A DNA stretch of 64,000 nucleotides from Eggerthellaceae bacterium (GTDB lineage Bacteria > Actinomycetota > Coriobacteriia > Coriobacteriales > Eggerthellaceae), in contig JAAVZC010000013.1 in assembly GCA_022791455.1 (NCBI GenBank), positions 1 to 64,000 of the forward strand, given 5' to 3'. Shown here piece after piece: positions 37,714 to 46,845 of the stretch; the stretch's first letter is position 1; each line of letters begins with the position of its first letter. The position numbers and the translations under genes were made by a program. The notes beneath the pieces were generated by a model that made no database searches, was not told where the DNA came from, and worked only from the letters and a program-made list of their open reading frames with translations.

Positions 37714-38874
37714 ATGGCGCAGGAGTGGACCATTAAGGAAGCCCTTGATTGGACGGTGGGCTATCTAGAGCGCAAGGGAGACGAGAACCCCCGCCTGTCT
37801 GCCGAATGGCTGCTTTCTGCCGCTTGCCAGTTGTCCCGCATCCAGCTGTACGTTAACTACGAGCGTGCGCTGAGCGAGGGGGGACGGGAGGTGCTGCGCG
37901 GGTACGTTACTCGCCGTGGCGCTGGTGAGCCCCTGCAGTACATCACGGGCGAAGCACCGTTTCGCCACGTCACGCTGAAGGTGCGGCCCGGTGTGCTCAT
38001 TCCCCGGCCCGAAACCGAGGTGTTGGTAAGCGAGGCGCTTGCGCTCCTTCCCGCTGCCGATAAGCGAGTGGCCTTTGACTCCACCATCGAGGCGTGGGAG
38101 GGGGATCTGTTGAAAGCGGCGCAGGAGGCCCAAGAGGGCGCGGCTGACGCACAAGACTCGAGCGCGGCTTCAACAGCTGCCGCAGCCGAAGCGCAAGCTC
38201 GCCTGGAGCAACGCTTCGACGCGCCAATAGGCGCGCGCCTTGAGGAGGATGCCTCCGAAGACCCATCCGTTTCGGTACCCGAGACGCCGGAGTCCTCCGC
38301 GCCTGACACCGCCCCAAAGTGCCCGATGCCCTACTTGGTGGCAGATCTCTGCACTGGCAGCGGCTGCATTGCCGTCTCGATGGCAAGTGAGCGCTCGGAC
38401 GTGCGCGTTTTCGCCACAGATATCGACGACAAAGCTGTGACTCTGGCCCGAGAGAACGCCGAGGCCTGCGGCGTGGCCGACCGGGTGAAAGTGGCCCAAT
38501 GCAATCTGGGGGAGGCACTGCCGCCTTCGGCTTTGGGACGGCTGGACCTCGTGGTATCGAATCCGCCCTATGTTCCGACCGCGGTGGTGGCAGGGCTTCC
38601 CGAAGAGGTTCGGGGCTTCGAACCGGCGCTCGCGCTCGACGGCGGCCCGGACGGCCTTTCGCTCTTTCGCCTCATTGCCCCTTGGGCAATGCAGGCGCTC
38701 AAGCCGGGCGGCGGCCTGGTGTGCGAGCTGTTCGAAGAGCATATGGAAGAAGCCCGTGCGTTTGCGCTTTCCTGCGGCTTTGCCGATGCGCGCATCGTTT
38801 GCGACCTTGCCGGTCGCCCGCGCGTCCTTGTTGCCCTGCGCGCCAGCGAAGATGCGGAAGAAGGAGCAGAGTGA
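37714..38874 (+). CDS. prmC: Release factor glutamine methyltransferase with a large insertion
   Basis: ATG 37714 after GGAGGAGG gives 386 residues, roughly 100 more than usual for PrmC. The N-terminal helical domain (~1-75) and the start of the methyltransferase domain (LIPRPETEVLV, near 91-101) are normal. Then about 95 residues rich in Ala, Glu, Asp and Ser (~113-205) separate it from the SAM-binding motif VADLCTGSGCIAVSMA (near 209-224). The catalytic NPPYVP follows (near 285). The extra part is low in complexity and would form a flexible loop. The enzyme methylates the GGQ glutamine of RF1. The insertion does not remove any known catalytic motif. Confidence 0.9.
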   Translation: MAQEWTIKEALDWTVGYLERKGDENPRLSAEWLLSAACQLSRIQLYVNYERALSEGGREVLRGYVTRRGAGEPLQYITGEAPFRHVTLKVRPGVLIPRPETEVLVSEALALLPAADKRVAFDSTIEAWEGDLLKAAQEAQEGAADAQDSSAASTAAAAEAQARLEQRFDAPIGARLEEDASEDPSVSVPETPESSAPDTAPKCPMPYLVADLCTGSGCIAVSMASERSDVRVFATDIDDKAVTLARENAEACGVADRVKVAQCNLGEALPPSALGRLDLVVSNPPYVPTAVVAGLPEEVRGFEPALALDGGPDGLSLFRLIAPWAMQALKPGGGLVCELFEEHMEEARAFALSCGFADARIVCDLAGRPRVLVALRASEDAEEGAE

Positions 38875-39707
38875 TGATTGCCGACGAATCCCTTATGGAC
38901 TTCCTCGATGAGTCCGTCTCTTGGATGCGGGCACGCTTGGACGGCTTTGTGCCGGAAGTTGCCGTTATTCTGGGATCGGGGTTCGGGCCGGTTGCGCGCG
39001 CCGTGCAGAATCCCCGGATAGTTCCTTTCGCCGAACTGCCCCACATGGGCTCGTCTTCAGCCACCGGCCATGTGGGGCAGTTCGTCGCCGGCGATCTGGG
39101 AGACAAGCGCGTGCTGGTCATGGAAGGGCGCCTTCACGGCTACGAGGGCTACAGCGCCCAGGAAGTCGCCTTCCCCGTGTGGCTCATGGCCCGCTTGGGT
39201 GCAAAAGTTCTCGTGACCACCAACGCCGCCGGCGCTATTAACGAGGGCTATCGGGTAGGGGACTTCTGCGTCATGGCCGACCATATAAACCTCACCGGCC
39301 GCAACCCTCTGACGGGAAAGGCCCCGGACGCGCTCTCGCCGCGATTCCTCTCGATGCTCGATGCTTACGACCCAGCCTTGCGCCGTTTGTTCCTGGGCAA
39401 CGCCGCCGAACTCTCAGTGCCGTGCCAAGAGGGCGTGTACCTGGGGCTTTTGGGTCCCAGCTTCGAGACGCCCGCCGAGATACGCGCCTTCCGCACGCTG
39501 GGGGCCGACACAGTTGCCATGTCGGTTTGTGAAGAGGTCATCGCCGCCCGTCACCTGGGCATGCGGGTTTTGGGGGTTTCCCTGGTCTCGAACATGGCCT
39601 GCGGCATCGAAGGTGCCAATCCATCGGACGACGAGGTGCACGAAGTGGCACACGGCCGGGTCGAGGACTTCACGCAGTTGCTTCAGGCGTTCCTCAAAGG
39701 CCTTTAA
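38874..39707 (+). CDS. Purine nucleoside phosphorylase (PNP I type)
   Basis: ATG 38874 shares one base with the prmC stop and has AAGGAG seven bases upstream. The longer frame in the ORF track runs through prmC and is ignored. The 277-residue protein contains the phosphate-binding loop LGSGFGPV (near 23-30), MEGRLHGYEGYSAQEVAFPVW (near 84-104), TNAAGAINEGY (near 116-126) and MSVCEEVIAARHLGMRVLGVS (near 215-235). It splits inosine or guanosine into base and ribose-1-phosphate for purine salvage. The family is trimeric and about 275 residues long. Confidence 0.92.
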   Translation: MIADESLMDFLDESVSWMRARLDGFVPEVAVILGSGFGPVARAVQNPRIVPFAELPHMGSSSATGHVGQFVAGDLGDKRVLVMEGRLHGYEGYSAQEVAFPVWLMARLGAKVLVTTNAAGAINEGYRVGDFCVMADHINLTGRNPLTGKAPDALSPRFLSMLDAYDPALRRLFLGNAAELSVPCQEGVYLGLLGPSFETPAEIRAFRTLGADTVAMSVCEEVIAARHLGMRVLGVSLVSNMACGIEGANPSDDEVHEVAHGRVEDFTQLLQAFLKGL

Positions 39708-39724
39708 GCGCTTCCCGTTCGAAT

Positions 39725-40612
39725 CTAGGCACGCACGTAGCTGTAAAGGGCATGAGCGTTGTCTAGCACCTCGTCGAAGGACCAGCTGCGGGCGGTGTTT
39801 TCGCTCGAGGAAGGGTCGTTCACCACAAGACGGCTATCTTGATCGACTCCCGTCACCACCACGGCAGACGCAACGGGAGATACCGAGCCTTGGTTCAGCA
39901 CGACTGTAACCGGGTGACCAGACGCCACTGACTGGCGAATGGCGATGGCGGTCGCCTCGAGCGGAGAGGCCTTGAGCCCGAATGCAGCAGCTCCGTTGGT
40001 CAGCACTTCGTCAATCGCCTCAAGGGAGGTGGAGGCGGCGTTGTTCTCGTTCGCCCATTTCGCTATTTCTACCGGCGTGACTTCGGTTTCGCCGGTTTCG
40101 CATACGTGCACCATGGCGAGCGCCGTTGCGGACGATCCGGAAAGGCCGATGGTGGAGGCTCCGAAGGGGATGTCCGCCCAGTCGGGATCGTCACTGTAGA
40201 GGTGGGGCGTTGTTCCCTGCTTCCAGATGGCTGCGGGGGTTGAGGACTCCGCATGGGGGGAGGGGTTCTCGATAGAAAGCGCGCTGTAGGCCTTTCCGGA
40301 CTGAGGCGTCGAGAAGGGATTGAGTGCGCCAAGCGCGAACAGCACGAGCACGGCCGCGGCAATAATGGCGGCAAGAGCTACGCGCGACGTAGGAAGAGCC
40401 GGCAGCGGAACCGATTTAGCCGTGCTGCTCTTGGGGGTGTAGCGCTCCAGATTGGGAACCGCCGGCAGCACGCCAGAGGTTGACGGGTCCATGACGGGAA
40501 GTGCGGCGGTAGCAGTAGCAGAGGCACTAGAATCGCCCAGCACGTTTGGCGGTATGCGGTGGGCGCGCATGCGGACGGAAGTTGGTTTTGAAGCTTTGCG
40601 GCGATGAGGCAT
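39725..40612 (-). CDS. Membrane-anchored C39-peptidase-like protein lacking catalytic residues
   Basis: ATG 40612, after AAAGGGG, is preferred over the longer frame, giving 295 residues. Residues 1-75 are polar and basic, a single membrane helix follows (77-97), then the outer domain. That domain has the peptidase C39-like fold pattern: a start segment (TIGLSGSSATALAMV, ~153-167), EIAKWANENN, GHPVTVVLNQ, VVVTGVDQDSRLVVNDP. In active members the first segment reads GCGPT, with the catalytic cysteine, and VVVTG is preceded by the catalytic histidine. Here serine/glycine and alanine stand at those places. It is therefore likely a non-catalytic binding protein. Convergent to the PNP gene, 17 bases apart. 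Confidence 0.7.
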   Translation of the reverse strand: MPHRRKASKPTSVRMRAHRIPPNVLGDSSASATATAALPVMDPSTSGVLPAVPNLERYTPKSSTAKSVPLPALPTSRVALAAIIAAAVLVLFALGALNPFSTPQSGKAYSALSIENPSPHAESSTPAAIWKQGTTPHLYSDDPDWADIPFGASTIGLSGSSATALAMVHVCETGETEVTPVEIAKWANENNAASTSLEAIDEVLTNGAAAFGLKASPLEATAIAIRQSVASGHPVTVVLNQGSVSPVASAVVVTGVDQDSRLVVNDPSSSENTARSWSFDEVLDNAHALYSYVRA

Positions 40613-40830
40613 GATGTTCCCCTTTTTCTGCTGTCCCATCAATTTCTGCCGCAAAACTATCATCGCGCGTATTAAGAAAGGGAGTGCCCGCTTGTTTCGT
40701 TGAGCTCGATTTCTCAATCGGTCATCGAGCGGTGAATTCCGTTTCCTGCCCGTAAACGGGGCTTTCAGACGCGCTGGCCCCAAAGATGAAGCGCATCCGC
40801 TGTGGAATTTGTCCCCATATGAGGCGGCTA

Positions 40831-40839
40831 TGCTAGAAT
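40831..40839 (+). promoter_or_regulatory. Extended -10 promoter of the mreB operon
   Basis: TGCTAGAAT, 67 bases before the mreB ATG. A TTGTCC lies 19 bases upstream of the -10. The remainder of the 293-base gap 40613-40905 shows no gene. Confidence 0.55.
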
Positions 40840-40905
40840 GAACGACTACTTGTGGGAACTGGGGCCTCGTGCCTTACCGCCAATAGACCAAGAGGGAATT
40901 GCTCA

Positions 40906-41961
40906 ATGTCCTTTCTCGATTTTTTTTCTAGCTTAACGGGGCAGATGTCCGCGGACATGGCCATCGACTTGGGTACCGCCAACACGCTGGTGGCCATTAC
41001 TGGCGAGGGCATCGTCATCAACGAGCCTTCGGTTGTGGCCATCGAGAAGAGCACCCACCGGGTTCTCGCTGTGGGCCACGAGGCTAAGAACATGATCAAC
41101 CACACGCCGGACGCCTTCACGGCCGAGCATCCGCTGAAAGACGGCGTGATTGCCGACTACGACGTGACCGAGGCCATGCTTTCCGCCTTCATCAACAAGG
41201 CCTCTCAGCGCAAGTACCCCTGGCAGCCGAAGCCCCGCATCGTCATCTGCATTCCCTGCGGCGCCACGTCGGTGGAGAAGCGCGCCGTGTTCGAGGCCTC
41301 CATTCAAGCAGGTGCGCGCCAGGCCTACCTCATTGAAGAGCCCATGGCGGCGGCGATGGGCGCCGACCTGCCCGTCACCGAACCCACTGGCTCTATGGTG
41401 GTGGACATCGGCGGCGGCACCACTGAAGTGGCGGTTATCTCGCTGGGCGGTATCGTCACCTCTTCCAGCCTGCGCCTTGCCGGCAACCGTTTGGACGAGG
41501 CCATCGCCACTCACCTGCGCGATCTGCTGGGCATCAAGATTGGTGGCCGCACCGCCGAAGTGATCAAGATCAAGATCGGCTCCATCCTGCCCTTCGAGGA
41601 CGGTCGCGAGCGCGACATGATCATCTCCGGCCAGGATGTCTACACCGAGCAGCCCAAGGAAGTCACCATCCAGTCCGAGGACGTACGCGAAGCGCTGCAG
41701 GCCCCCATCGAGGAAATGGTGCTTCACATTAAAGAGACCTTCAAGAAGACTAACCCCGACCTGGCCTCTGACATCATCCAAAACGGCATCCTGCTCACCG
41801 GCGGCGGTGGCCTGCTTTCCGGCTTGGACCGCTATCTCACCGATAAGCTGGAGATTCCCGTATGGGTTTCGGAAACAGCGCTCACCAACGTGGTGTCCGG
41901 TTGCCTGAAGGTGCTCGAGACCCCCACTGCGTTGCGCCAGACCCTGATGCGCTCCAAGTAG
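40906..41961 (+). CDS. mreB: Rod-shape determining actin homologue MreB
   Basis: ATG 40906 after AGAGGGA gives 351 residues, the usual size; the longer frame in the track has no ribosome site. Phosphate-1 motif ADMAIDLGTANTLVAI (near 15-30), phosphate-2 VVDIGGGTTEVAVISLGG (near 165-182) and the adenosine motif LLTGGGGLLSGLD (near 302-314) are all present. MreB filaments guide the cell-wall elongation machinery along the membrane. It is the first gene of an operon with mreC, mreD, PBP2 and rodA, implying a rod-shaped or elongating cell. Confidence 0.95.
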   Translation: MSFLDFFSSLTGQMSADMAIDLGTANTLVAITGEGIVINEPSVVAIEKSTHRVLAVGHEAKNMINHTPDAFTAEHPLKDGVIADYDVTEAMLSAFINKASQRKYPWQPKPRIVICIPCGATSVEKRAVFEASIQAGARQAYLIEEPMAAAMGADLPVTEPTGSMVVDIGGGTTEVAVISLGGIVTSSSLRLAGNRLDEAIATHLRDLLGIKIGGRTAEVIKIKIGSILPFEDGRERDMIISGQDVYTEQPKEVTIQSEDVREALQAPIEEMVLHIKETFKKTNPDLASDIIQNGILLTGGGGLLSGLDRYLTDKLEIPVWVSETALTNVVSGCLKVLETPTALRQTLMRSK

Positions 41962-41974
41962 GGCTGATTCTTTC

Positions 41975-42874
41975 ATGAACAACAATCGCACCCTCAGGCT
42001 CGGGCCCATCATCTGCGCCCTCTTGGTGGTGGTGTGCGTATTCGTCGTGGTCGTGTATCAGCGGGAAGGGGCAGGTGGCCCCATCCATTCGCTGCAATCT
42101 GCGGTGGCGGGCCTCATCGCGCCATTGCAAGGGCCGGGGGAGGCGGCCACATCGGCCGTCGACGATTTGGGCGAGGCCCAGGCGGATGCCACCGCTGACG
42201 CTGAAACCTTGAGTGCCCTGAAGGCTCAAAACGCCGAGCTGCGCAATCTTTTGGCGCAGGCGGAGGAGTACCGCCTGAAGGCACAGGACTTAGAAGCCCT
42301 GCTCAATCTGAAGGACATCTACGAGATCGAGGGCATGGGAGCCCACGTCATAGGCAAGTCAACTGACTCTTGGAATCAAACCATTACGCTCGACATTGGC
42401 GAGACGAGCGGTGTGAAACCGGGGCTCACTGTGATGGGCTCTTACGGCGTGGTGGGCCAAGTGGCCACCGTGTCGGACAAAAGCTGCACCGTGCGCCTTC
42501 TCACCGATCCGCAATCCGGCGTGGCGGCGCTCATCCAGTCGAATCGTGCCGAGGGCATTGTCCGCGGCTCCCTTGACGGCATGCTGTATCTGGAAAACGT
42601 CGCTGCCGATGTGGTGGTGGAAGCGGGAGACGTGGTGCTGACGAGCGGCCTGGGCGGTTCCTACCAGCGCGGCCTGCTCATCGGGTCGGTGGTGAAGGTG
42701 GAAGGGCGCCCGGGCGACGCCACGCGCACCATCGTGGTTTCCCCGAACGACATCACCCACGGCTATGAAGACGTGATCGTGGTGTTCGAGGCCTCGGGCG
42801 ACACCGGCTCCTCGACGGGCTCCGACAATTCGCAAGGTTCCGATAACGACTCTTCGGAAGGTTCTGAGGGCTGA
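41975..42874 (+). CDS. mreC: Rod-shape determining protein MreC
   Basis: A 299-residue bitopic protein: membrane helix (residues ~8-27), coiled coil (~60-110, ALKAQNAELRNLLAQAEEYRLKAQDLEALL), then the two beta-barrel domains, including GVKPGLTVMGSYGVVGQV. The last ~25 residues are a Ser/Asp/Gly-rich tail. It bridges MreB to PBP2 on the outside. The stop overlaps the mreD start by one base. Confidence 0.92.
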   Translation: MNNNRTLRLGPIICALLVVVCVFVVVVYQREGAGGPIHSLQSAVAGLIAPLQGPGEAATSAVDDLGEAQADATADAETLSALKAQNAELRNLLAQAEEYRLKAQDLEALLNLKDIYEIEGMGAHVIGKSTDSWNQTITLDIGETSGVKPGLTVMGSYGVVGQVATVSDKSCTVRLLTDPQSGVAALIQSNRAEGIVRGSLDGMLYLENVAADVVVEAGDVVLTSGLGGSYQRGLLIGSVVKVEGRPGDATRTIVVSPNDITHGYEDVIVVFEASGDTGSSTGSDNSQGSDNDSSEGSEG

Positions 42875-43395
42875 TGGAGAGCCGGCGCCTATGGGCGGTT
42901 CGCGGCGGGGGAGCCCTCGTGGCGCTGTTGCTGCAAATTGCTGTGGCCCCCTTCATTTCGCTTGGACTCACGACCCCTAACTTCCTCGTAGCCTGGTGCG
43001 TCGCCACCGCTATGGCCGATCCGTCAGACCCTCCGTATCTGACGGCGTTTCTGCTGGGCATCGCCTTCGACATCACGGGGGGCGGCCCTGTAGGTGCTAT
43101 GGCTTTTTGCCTCCTGGTGGTGACATTTGCCGTTACTCGTGTTTACATGGTGGTGAGCAACGATACAGTTTTCATGACGGTGGCCTTCGCAGCGCTGGCG
43201 GTTTTCGCCACGGAGCTGCTCTATGGGATCATCGTCGCCGCGGTTGTGCCCGACATTTCCGTCGGCGGGGCCCTGCTCTACCGGAGCCTTCCCAACAGCC
43301 TGTACAACTTCGTCGTTGCGCTGCTTCTGTACCCTGTTGCGGCATTTCTGCACCATCGGCTGGTAGCCCAGAGCGCAGGCATGCCCGTACTGTAA
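42874..43395 (+). CDS. mreD: Rod-shape determining protein MreD
   Basis: A 173-residue integral membrane protein with about five helices. The segment FLVAWCVATAMADPSDPPYLTAFLLGIAFDITGGGPVGAMAFCLLV includes the GxxxD pattern (GIAFDITGGGPVG) that is typical of MreD. The ATG overlaps the mreC stop by one base, indicating coupled translation. It stabilises the MreC/PBP2 complex. Confidence 0.88.
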   Translation: MESRRLWAVRGGGALVALLLQIAVAPFISLGLTTPNFLVAWCVATAMADPSDPPYLTAFLLGIAFDITGGGPVGAMAFCLLVVTFAVTRVYMVVSNDTVFMTVAFAALAVFATELLYGIIVAAVVPDISVGGALLYRSLPNSLYNFVVALLLYPVAAFLHHRLVAQSAGMPVL

Positions 43396-43415
43396 ATATC
43401 GAAGGAGGATCCTCT

Positions 43416-45575
43416 GTGATCTCCGCTGTTTTGGCCGGCGTACTGGTAGCGCTGGTCTTGATAGTCATAGCGGCCCTTGGCCTGGCGGCGCGGGCGCGCA
43501 AGCAATCGGAGAAGGCGCCCCACCGCTCCGATGTTACCGAGTTGTCCCATATGTCTGTGGGAAGCATGGCCGAGAACAGCGACCTTGAAGTCAAGCAAGG
43601 CCCCTCTGCCACGACGAAACTTCCTTCCGACGGCTTGAAATCCCGATTCGCCGCTCTGGGCATCTTGGGGCTAGGCATCTTCGGCGCCCTTTCCGCGAAG
43701 GTCTTCACCCTGCAGGTGGCAAGCGGCAGCGATTATGCTGCGAAGGCGGAAAAGAACCTCTACACTTCCGTTTCCACCCCGGCGCCCCGCGGCTACATCT
43801 ACGATGTGAAGGGCAACGTGCTGGCGGGCAACAAGAGCCTGCAGACCGTGCTGGCAGACCCGGAAGTAGCGGACGATCCGGTGGTGCTACGGCGGCTTTC
43901 CGGTGTGCTGGGTATTCCAGTGAACGTGGTGCGACAGCGCATTCAGGACGCCTCGTCGGGGGCCCAGAGCCAGCGCGTGGTGGCCACGGGCGCCCGCCTG
44001 CGGGACGTGGCCTTCATTTCCGAGCACTCGGTGGCGTTCCCGGGCATTTCTGCCGAAACCCGCACCACTCGCGAGTACCCCTTCGGCGCGCTTGCCGCCC
44101 ACGTGCTGGGATACACCTCGTCGGTAACCGAAGAGGACGCCTCGACTCAGCGCGAGGGGCGCGAAATCAAGTCTAATGACGTTATTGGCAAAAGCGGCAT
44201 TGAATACTTTTACGACGACCTGATTGCCGGCGATCACGGCCAGCGACGGGTTATGAAGGATGCCGGCGGCAGCGTGCTCGATGTGGTCAGCGAGACGAAG
44301 CCCACCAAGGGCTGCGACATCACCCTTACCCTCGACGCCCGCGTGCAGTACGTGGCGGATACCGTGCTGGCGAATCTCATCGCCCCTAACGACGGCACCA
44401 TCGGTAGCGGCCGGGGCGTGGCGGGCGCCGCCGTGGTCATGGATGTGCGCGACGGATCCATCATCGCAATGTCCAGCTATCCCACCTTCGAGCCCTCCCA
44501 TTTCACCGGTGCCGTGCCCACGGACATCTGGAAGACCTACAACGAGGAAAAGGACGAAGAGGACGATTACAGCTACGCCGCCCTGAACAACCGCGCCATC
44601 AACGGCCTGTACGCCGCCGCCTCCACCTATAAGGCCTTCACGTCGCTGGCTGGCCTGCAGTACGGATTCGCCAGCGGGGACAATTCTTGGGAGTGCACCG
44701 GCTCATGGGACGGCTTCAACACCGGGTCCCCACAAATGTGCTGGAAGCACGAGGGCCATGGCTACCTGGGGCTGCGCGAGGGCATCGTGAAGTCCTGCGA
44801 CGTGGTGTTCTACGAGATCGGCAAGTCCTTCTACACCCACGGTCCCGAGGGCACCGGCGAGCTTTCTGCCACCGCTCTGCAGGAGTTTCTGGAGAAGTTC
44901 CGCCTGAACCAGCCCACCGGCATCGATTTGGGCGGCGAGTCTTCCGGCCGCATTCCCACCCCCCAGTGGAAGCAGGAGATGTTCGCGAACCGACCGGCTG
45001 ATGCCGTTTGGCGCGGCGGCGACTACACCAACATGATCATCGGCCAAGGCGACGTGTTGGTCACCCCGCTCGAGATTGCCGTCGCCTACGGCGCGCTTGC
45101 CACCGGCAACTTCATGAAGCCCCACTTGCTGAAAGAGGTCATGAACGCCGACGGGGAAGTTGTGGTGACCTTCGAGCCGGAAGTGGTACAGACCCTGGAT
45201 GTAAACGAGAGCCACTTGGCCCTGGTGCGGGACGCGCTGCGGGGCGTGGTGACGGAGAACGAATCGGCGAAGAACGTCTTCGAGGAGCAGGGGCTGCGGG
45301 CCGCCGGCAAGTCCGGTACTGCCGAGCATACCAACCGCGAGGACGACGCGTGGTTCGTGGCCTATGCCCCCTATGACGACCCCAAATACGTTGCCGCCTG
45401 CGTAATCGAGCGGGGCGGCGGCGGTACTGCCGGTGCCGCACCGGTGGTGGCGCGCCTTCTGCGGGAGGCGCTTGATGCTGCCGAGGACAAGAGCTCGGTG
45501 GCGGTGGCGGCCATTCCTGGATGGAACGGGCGTCACATCCATTACGCGGGCGAGGACGAGGGCCGCACCGACTAA
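43416..45575 (+). CDS. mrdA: Penicillin-binding protein 2 (elongation transpeptidase)
   Basis: GTG 43416 with GAAGGAGG seven bases upstream gives 719 residues; the track's longer frame enters mreD. The catalytic motifs are SxxK in AASTYKAFTSLAG (near 409), SCD in VKSCDVVFYEIG (near 462) and KSGT in AAGKSGTAEHT (near 631). The pedestal domain begins at PAPRGYIYDVKGNVLAGN (near 121-138). The N-terminus is unusual: a membrane helix (~4-24), about 50 polar residues, then a second helix (~74-95) before the pedestal, instead of one helix. It cross-links peptidoglycan with RodA. Confidence 0.92.
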   Translation: MISAVLAGVLVALVLIVIAALGLAARARKQSEKAPHRSDVTELSHMSVGSMAENSDLEVKQGPSATTKLPSDGLKSRFAALGILGLGIFGALSAKVFTLQVASGSDYAAKAEKNLYTSVSTPAPRGYIYDVKGNVLAGNKSLQTVLADPEVADDPVVLRRLSGVLGIPVNVVRQRIQDASSGAQSQRVVATGARLRDVAFISEHSVAFPGISAETRTTREYPFGALAAHVLGYTSSVTEEDASTQREGREIKSNDVIGKSGIEYFYDDLIAGDHGQRRVMKDAGGSVLDVVSETKPTKGCDITLTLDARVQYVADTVLANLIAPNDGTIGSGRGVAGAAVVMDVRDGSIIAMSSYPTFEPSHFTGAVPTDIWKTYNEEKDEEDDYSYAALNNRAINGLYAAASTYKAFTSLAGLQYGFASGDNSWECTGSWDGFNTGSPQMCWKHEGHGYLGLREGIVKSCDVVFYEIGKSFYTHGPEGTGELSATALQEFLEKFRLNQPTGIDLGGESSGRIPTPQWKQEMFANRPADAVWRGGDYTNMIIGQGDVLVTPLEIAVAYGALATGNFMKPHLLKEVMNADGEVVVTFEPEVVQTLDVNESHLALVRDALRGVVTENESAKNVFEEQGLRAAGKSGTAEHTNREDDAWFVAYAPYDDPKYVAACVIERGGGGTAGAAPVVARLLREALDAAEDKSSVAVAAIPGWNGRHIHYAGEDEGRTD

Positions 45576-45624
45576 CCTTGTTTCCGCCTCGTTTCCCCAA
45601 TCTTGAAAGGACGCCTCCAAACCC

Positions 45625-46845
45625 GTGACCGAACTGCCCCAGATATCGCCAATGCGCGGCATGCGCTTCGAATCGCCCGAGAAAAAGAAAGACCCGGTGC
45701 TCTTCGGCAACGGCCTGCTGTCGTTTTTCCTCGTGGCCTTCGTGCTGGTCTGCTACGGTCTGGTGGTGTGCTGGTCTGCCTGCCAAGTGGACAAGGACTT
45801 CAACTTCTCCCGCCAGTACCTGGGCGTATTGCTGGGGCTCATTTGCATGGTGGTCGTGTGGCGCTTCGACTACCGCAAGCTGGCCAACATGACGGTGCCG
45901 CTGTACATCCTTACCATCGGCCTCATCCTGTCCCCCTTCATTCCCGGCATCGGCGTGGAGGAGAACGGCGCGCGCAGCTGGATCAAGCTGGGCGTGCAGT
46001 TCCAGCCGGGCGAGTTCGCCAAGATCACCATGGTGCTGCTCTCCGCCAGCCTGGTGGCCCGTTACGGCGGCCAGTTGGACGACCTGCGCCAATATGTGAA
46101 GGCGCTCGTTATCCTCATATCGCCCACCGTGTTCATCATGCTCCAGCCTGACTTGGGCACGGGGCTTGTGTACTTCTTCATCGCCGGAGTGACGCTGGTG
46201 ATGGGCGGCGCCAAACCCTCGTACCTTATTGCCACCGCTCTCTTAGGGGTAGTTGCCGTTGCAGCGCTCTTGGGAATAGACGAGGTCTTCTTCAAGCACG
46301 AAGACCCTACCACCTCGACCGGCTACGAGTACAAGATCCTCAAGCAATACCAGCGCTCGCGTCTCACGGTGTTCCTGAACCCGGAAGGGGACACGTCCGC
46401 TACGGGATACAACCTGGCGCAGGCGCTCATCGCTGTGGGCTCGGGAGGACTGTTCGGAAAGGGCTTGGGCAACACCACCCAAGCGGCGGGCGGCTTTCTG
46501 CCCGAGGCTCCCACCGACTTCATCTTCTGCGTTCTTGCCGAGCAGCTTGGGTTCGTGGGTGCAATGGCGCTCATCCTGCTCTACGCCGCCTTCATATTCT
46601 GCGCGGTGCGCATTGCACTTCGCTCGGACGACCTGTTCGGTATGCTCGTGGTCTGCGGCGTGGTTGGCATGTGGCTCTTCCAGATTCTGGAGAATATCGG
46701 GATGACCATCGGGCTCATGCCCATCACGGGCATTCCATTACCATTCTTTAGTTACGGTTCGTCGTTCATGGTCACGAATATGATTATGATAGGCCTCATA
46801 GCTTCCGTTGCAACGCACCATGCCACCTTAGGAGGGAAACGATAA
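45625..46845 (+). CDS. rodA: Peptidoglycan glycosyltransferase RodA (SEDS family)
   Basis: A 406-residue polytopic membrane protein. GTG 45625 has AAGGA at a rather long spacing of about 13 bases, and an in-frame stop just upstream limits choices. SEDS motifs include NGARSWIKLGVQFQPGEFAKI (near 113-133), LQPDLGTGLVYF (near 173-184), GYNLAQALIAVGSGGLFGKGLG (near 262-283), LPEAPTDFIFCVLAEQLGFVG (near 292-312) and the PFFSYGSS end (near 374-381). It polymerises glycan strands together with PBP2, encoded directly upstream. Confidence 0.93.
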   Translation: MTELPQISPMRGMRFESPEKKKDPVLFGNGLLSFFLVAFVLVCYGLVVCWSACQVDKDFNFSRQYLGVLLGLICMVVVWRFDYRKLANMTVPLYILTIGLILSPFIPGIGVEENGARSWIKLGVQFQPGEFAKITMVLLSASLVARYGGQLDDLRQYVKALVILISPTVFIMLQPDLGTGLVYFFIAGVTLVMGGAKPSYLIATALLGVVAVAALLGIDEVFFKHEDPTTSTGYEYKILKQYQRSRLTVFLNPEGDTSATGYNLAQALIAVGSGGLFGKGLGNTTQAAGGFLPEAPTDFIFCVLAEQLGFVGAMALILLYAAFIFCAVRIALRSDDLFGMLVVCGVVGMWLFQILENIGMTIGLMPITGIPLPFFSYGSSFMVTNMIMIGLIASVATHHATLGGKR

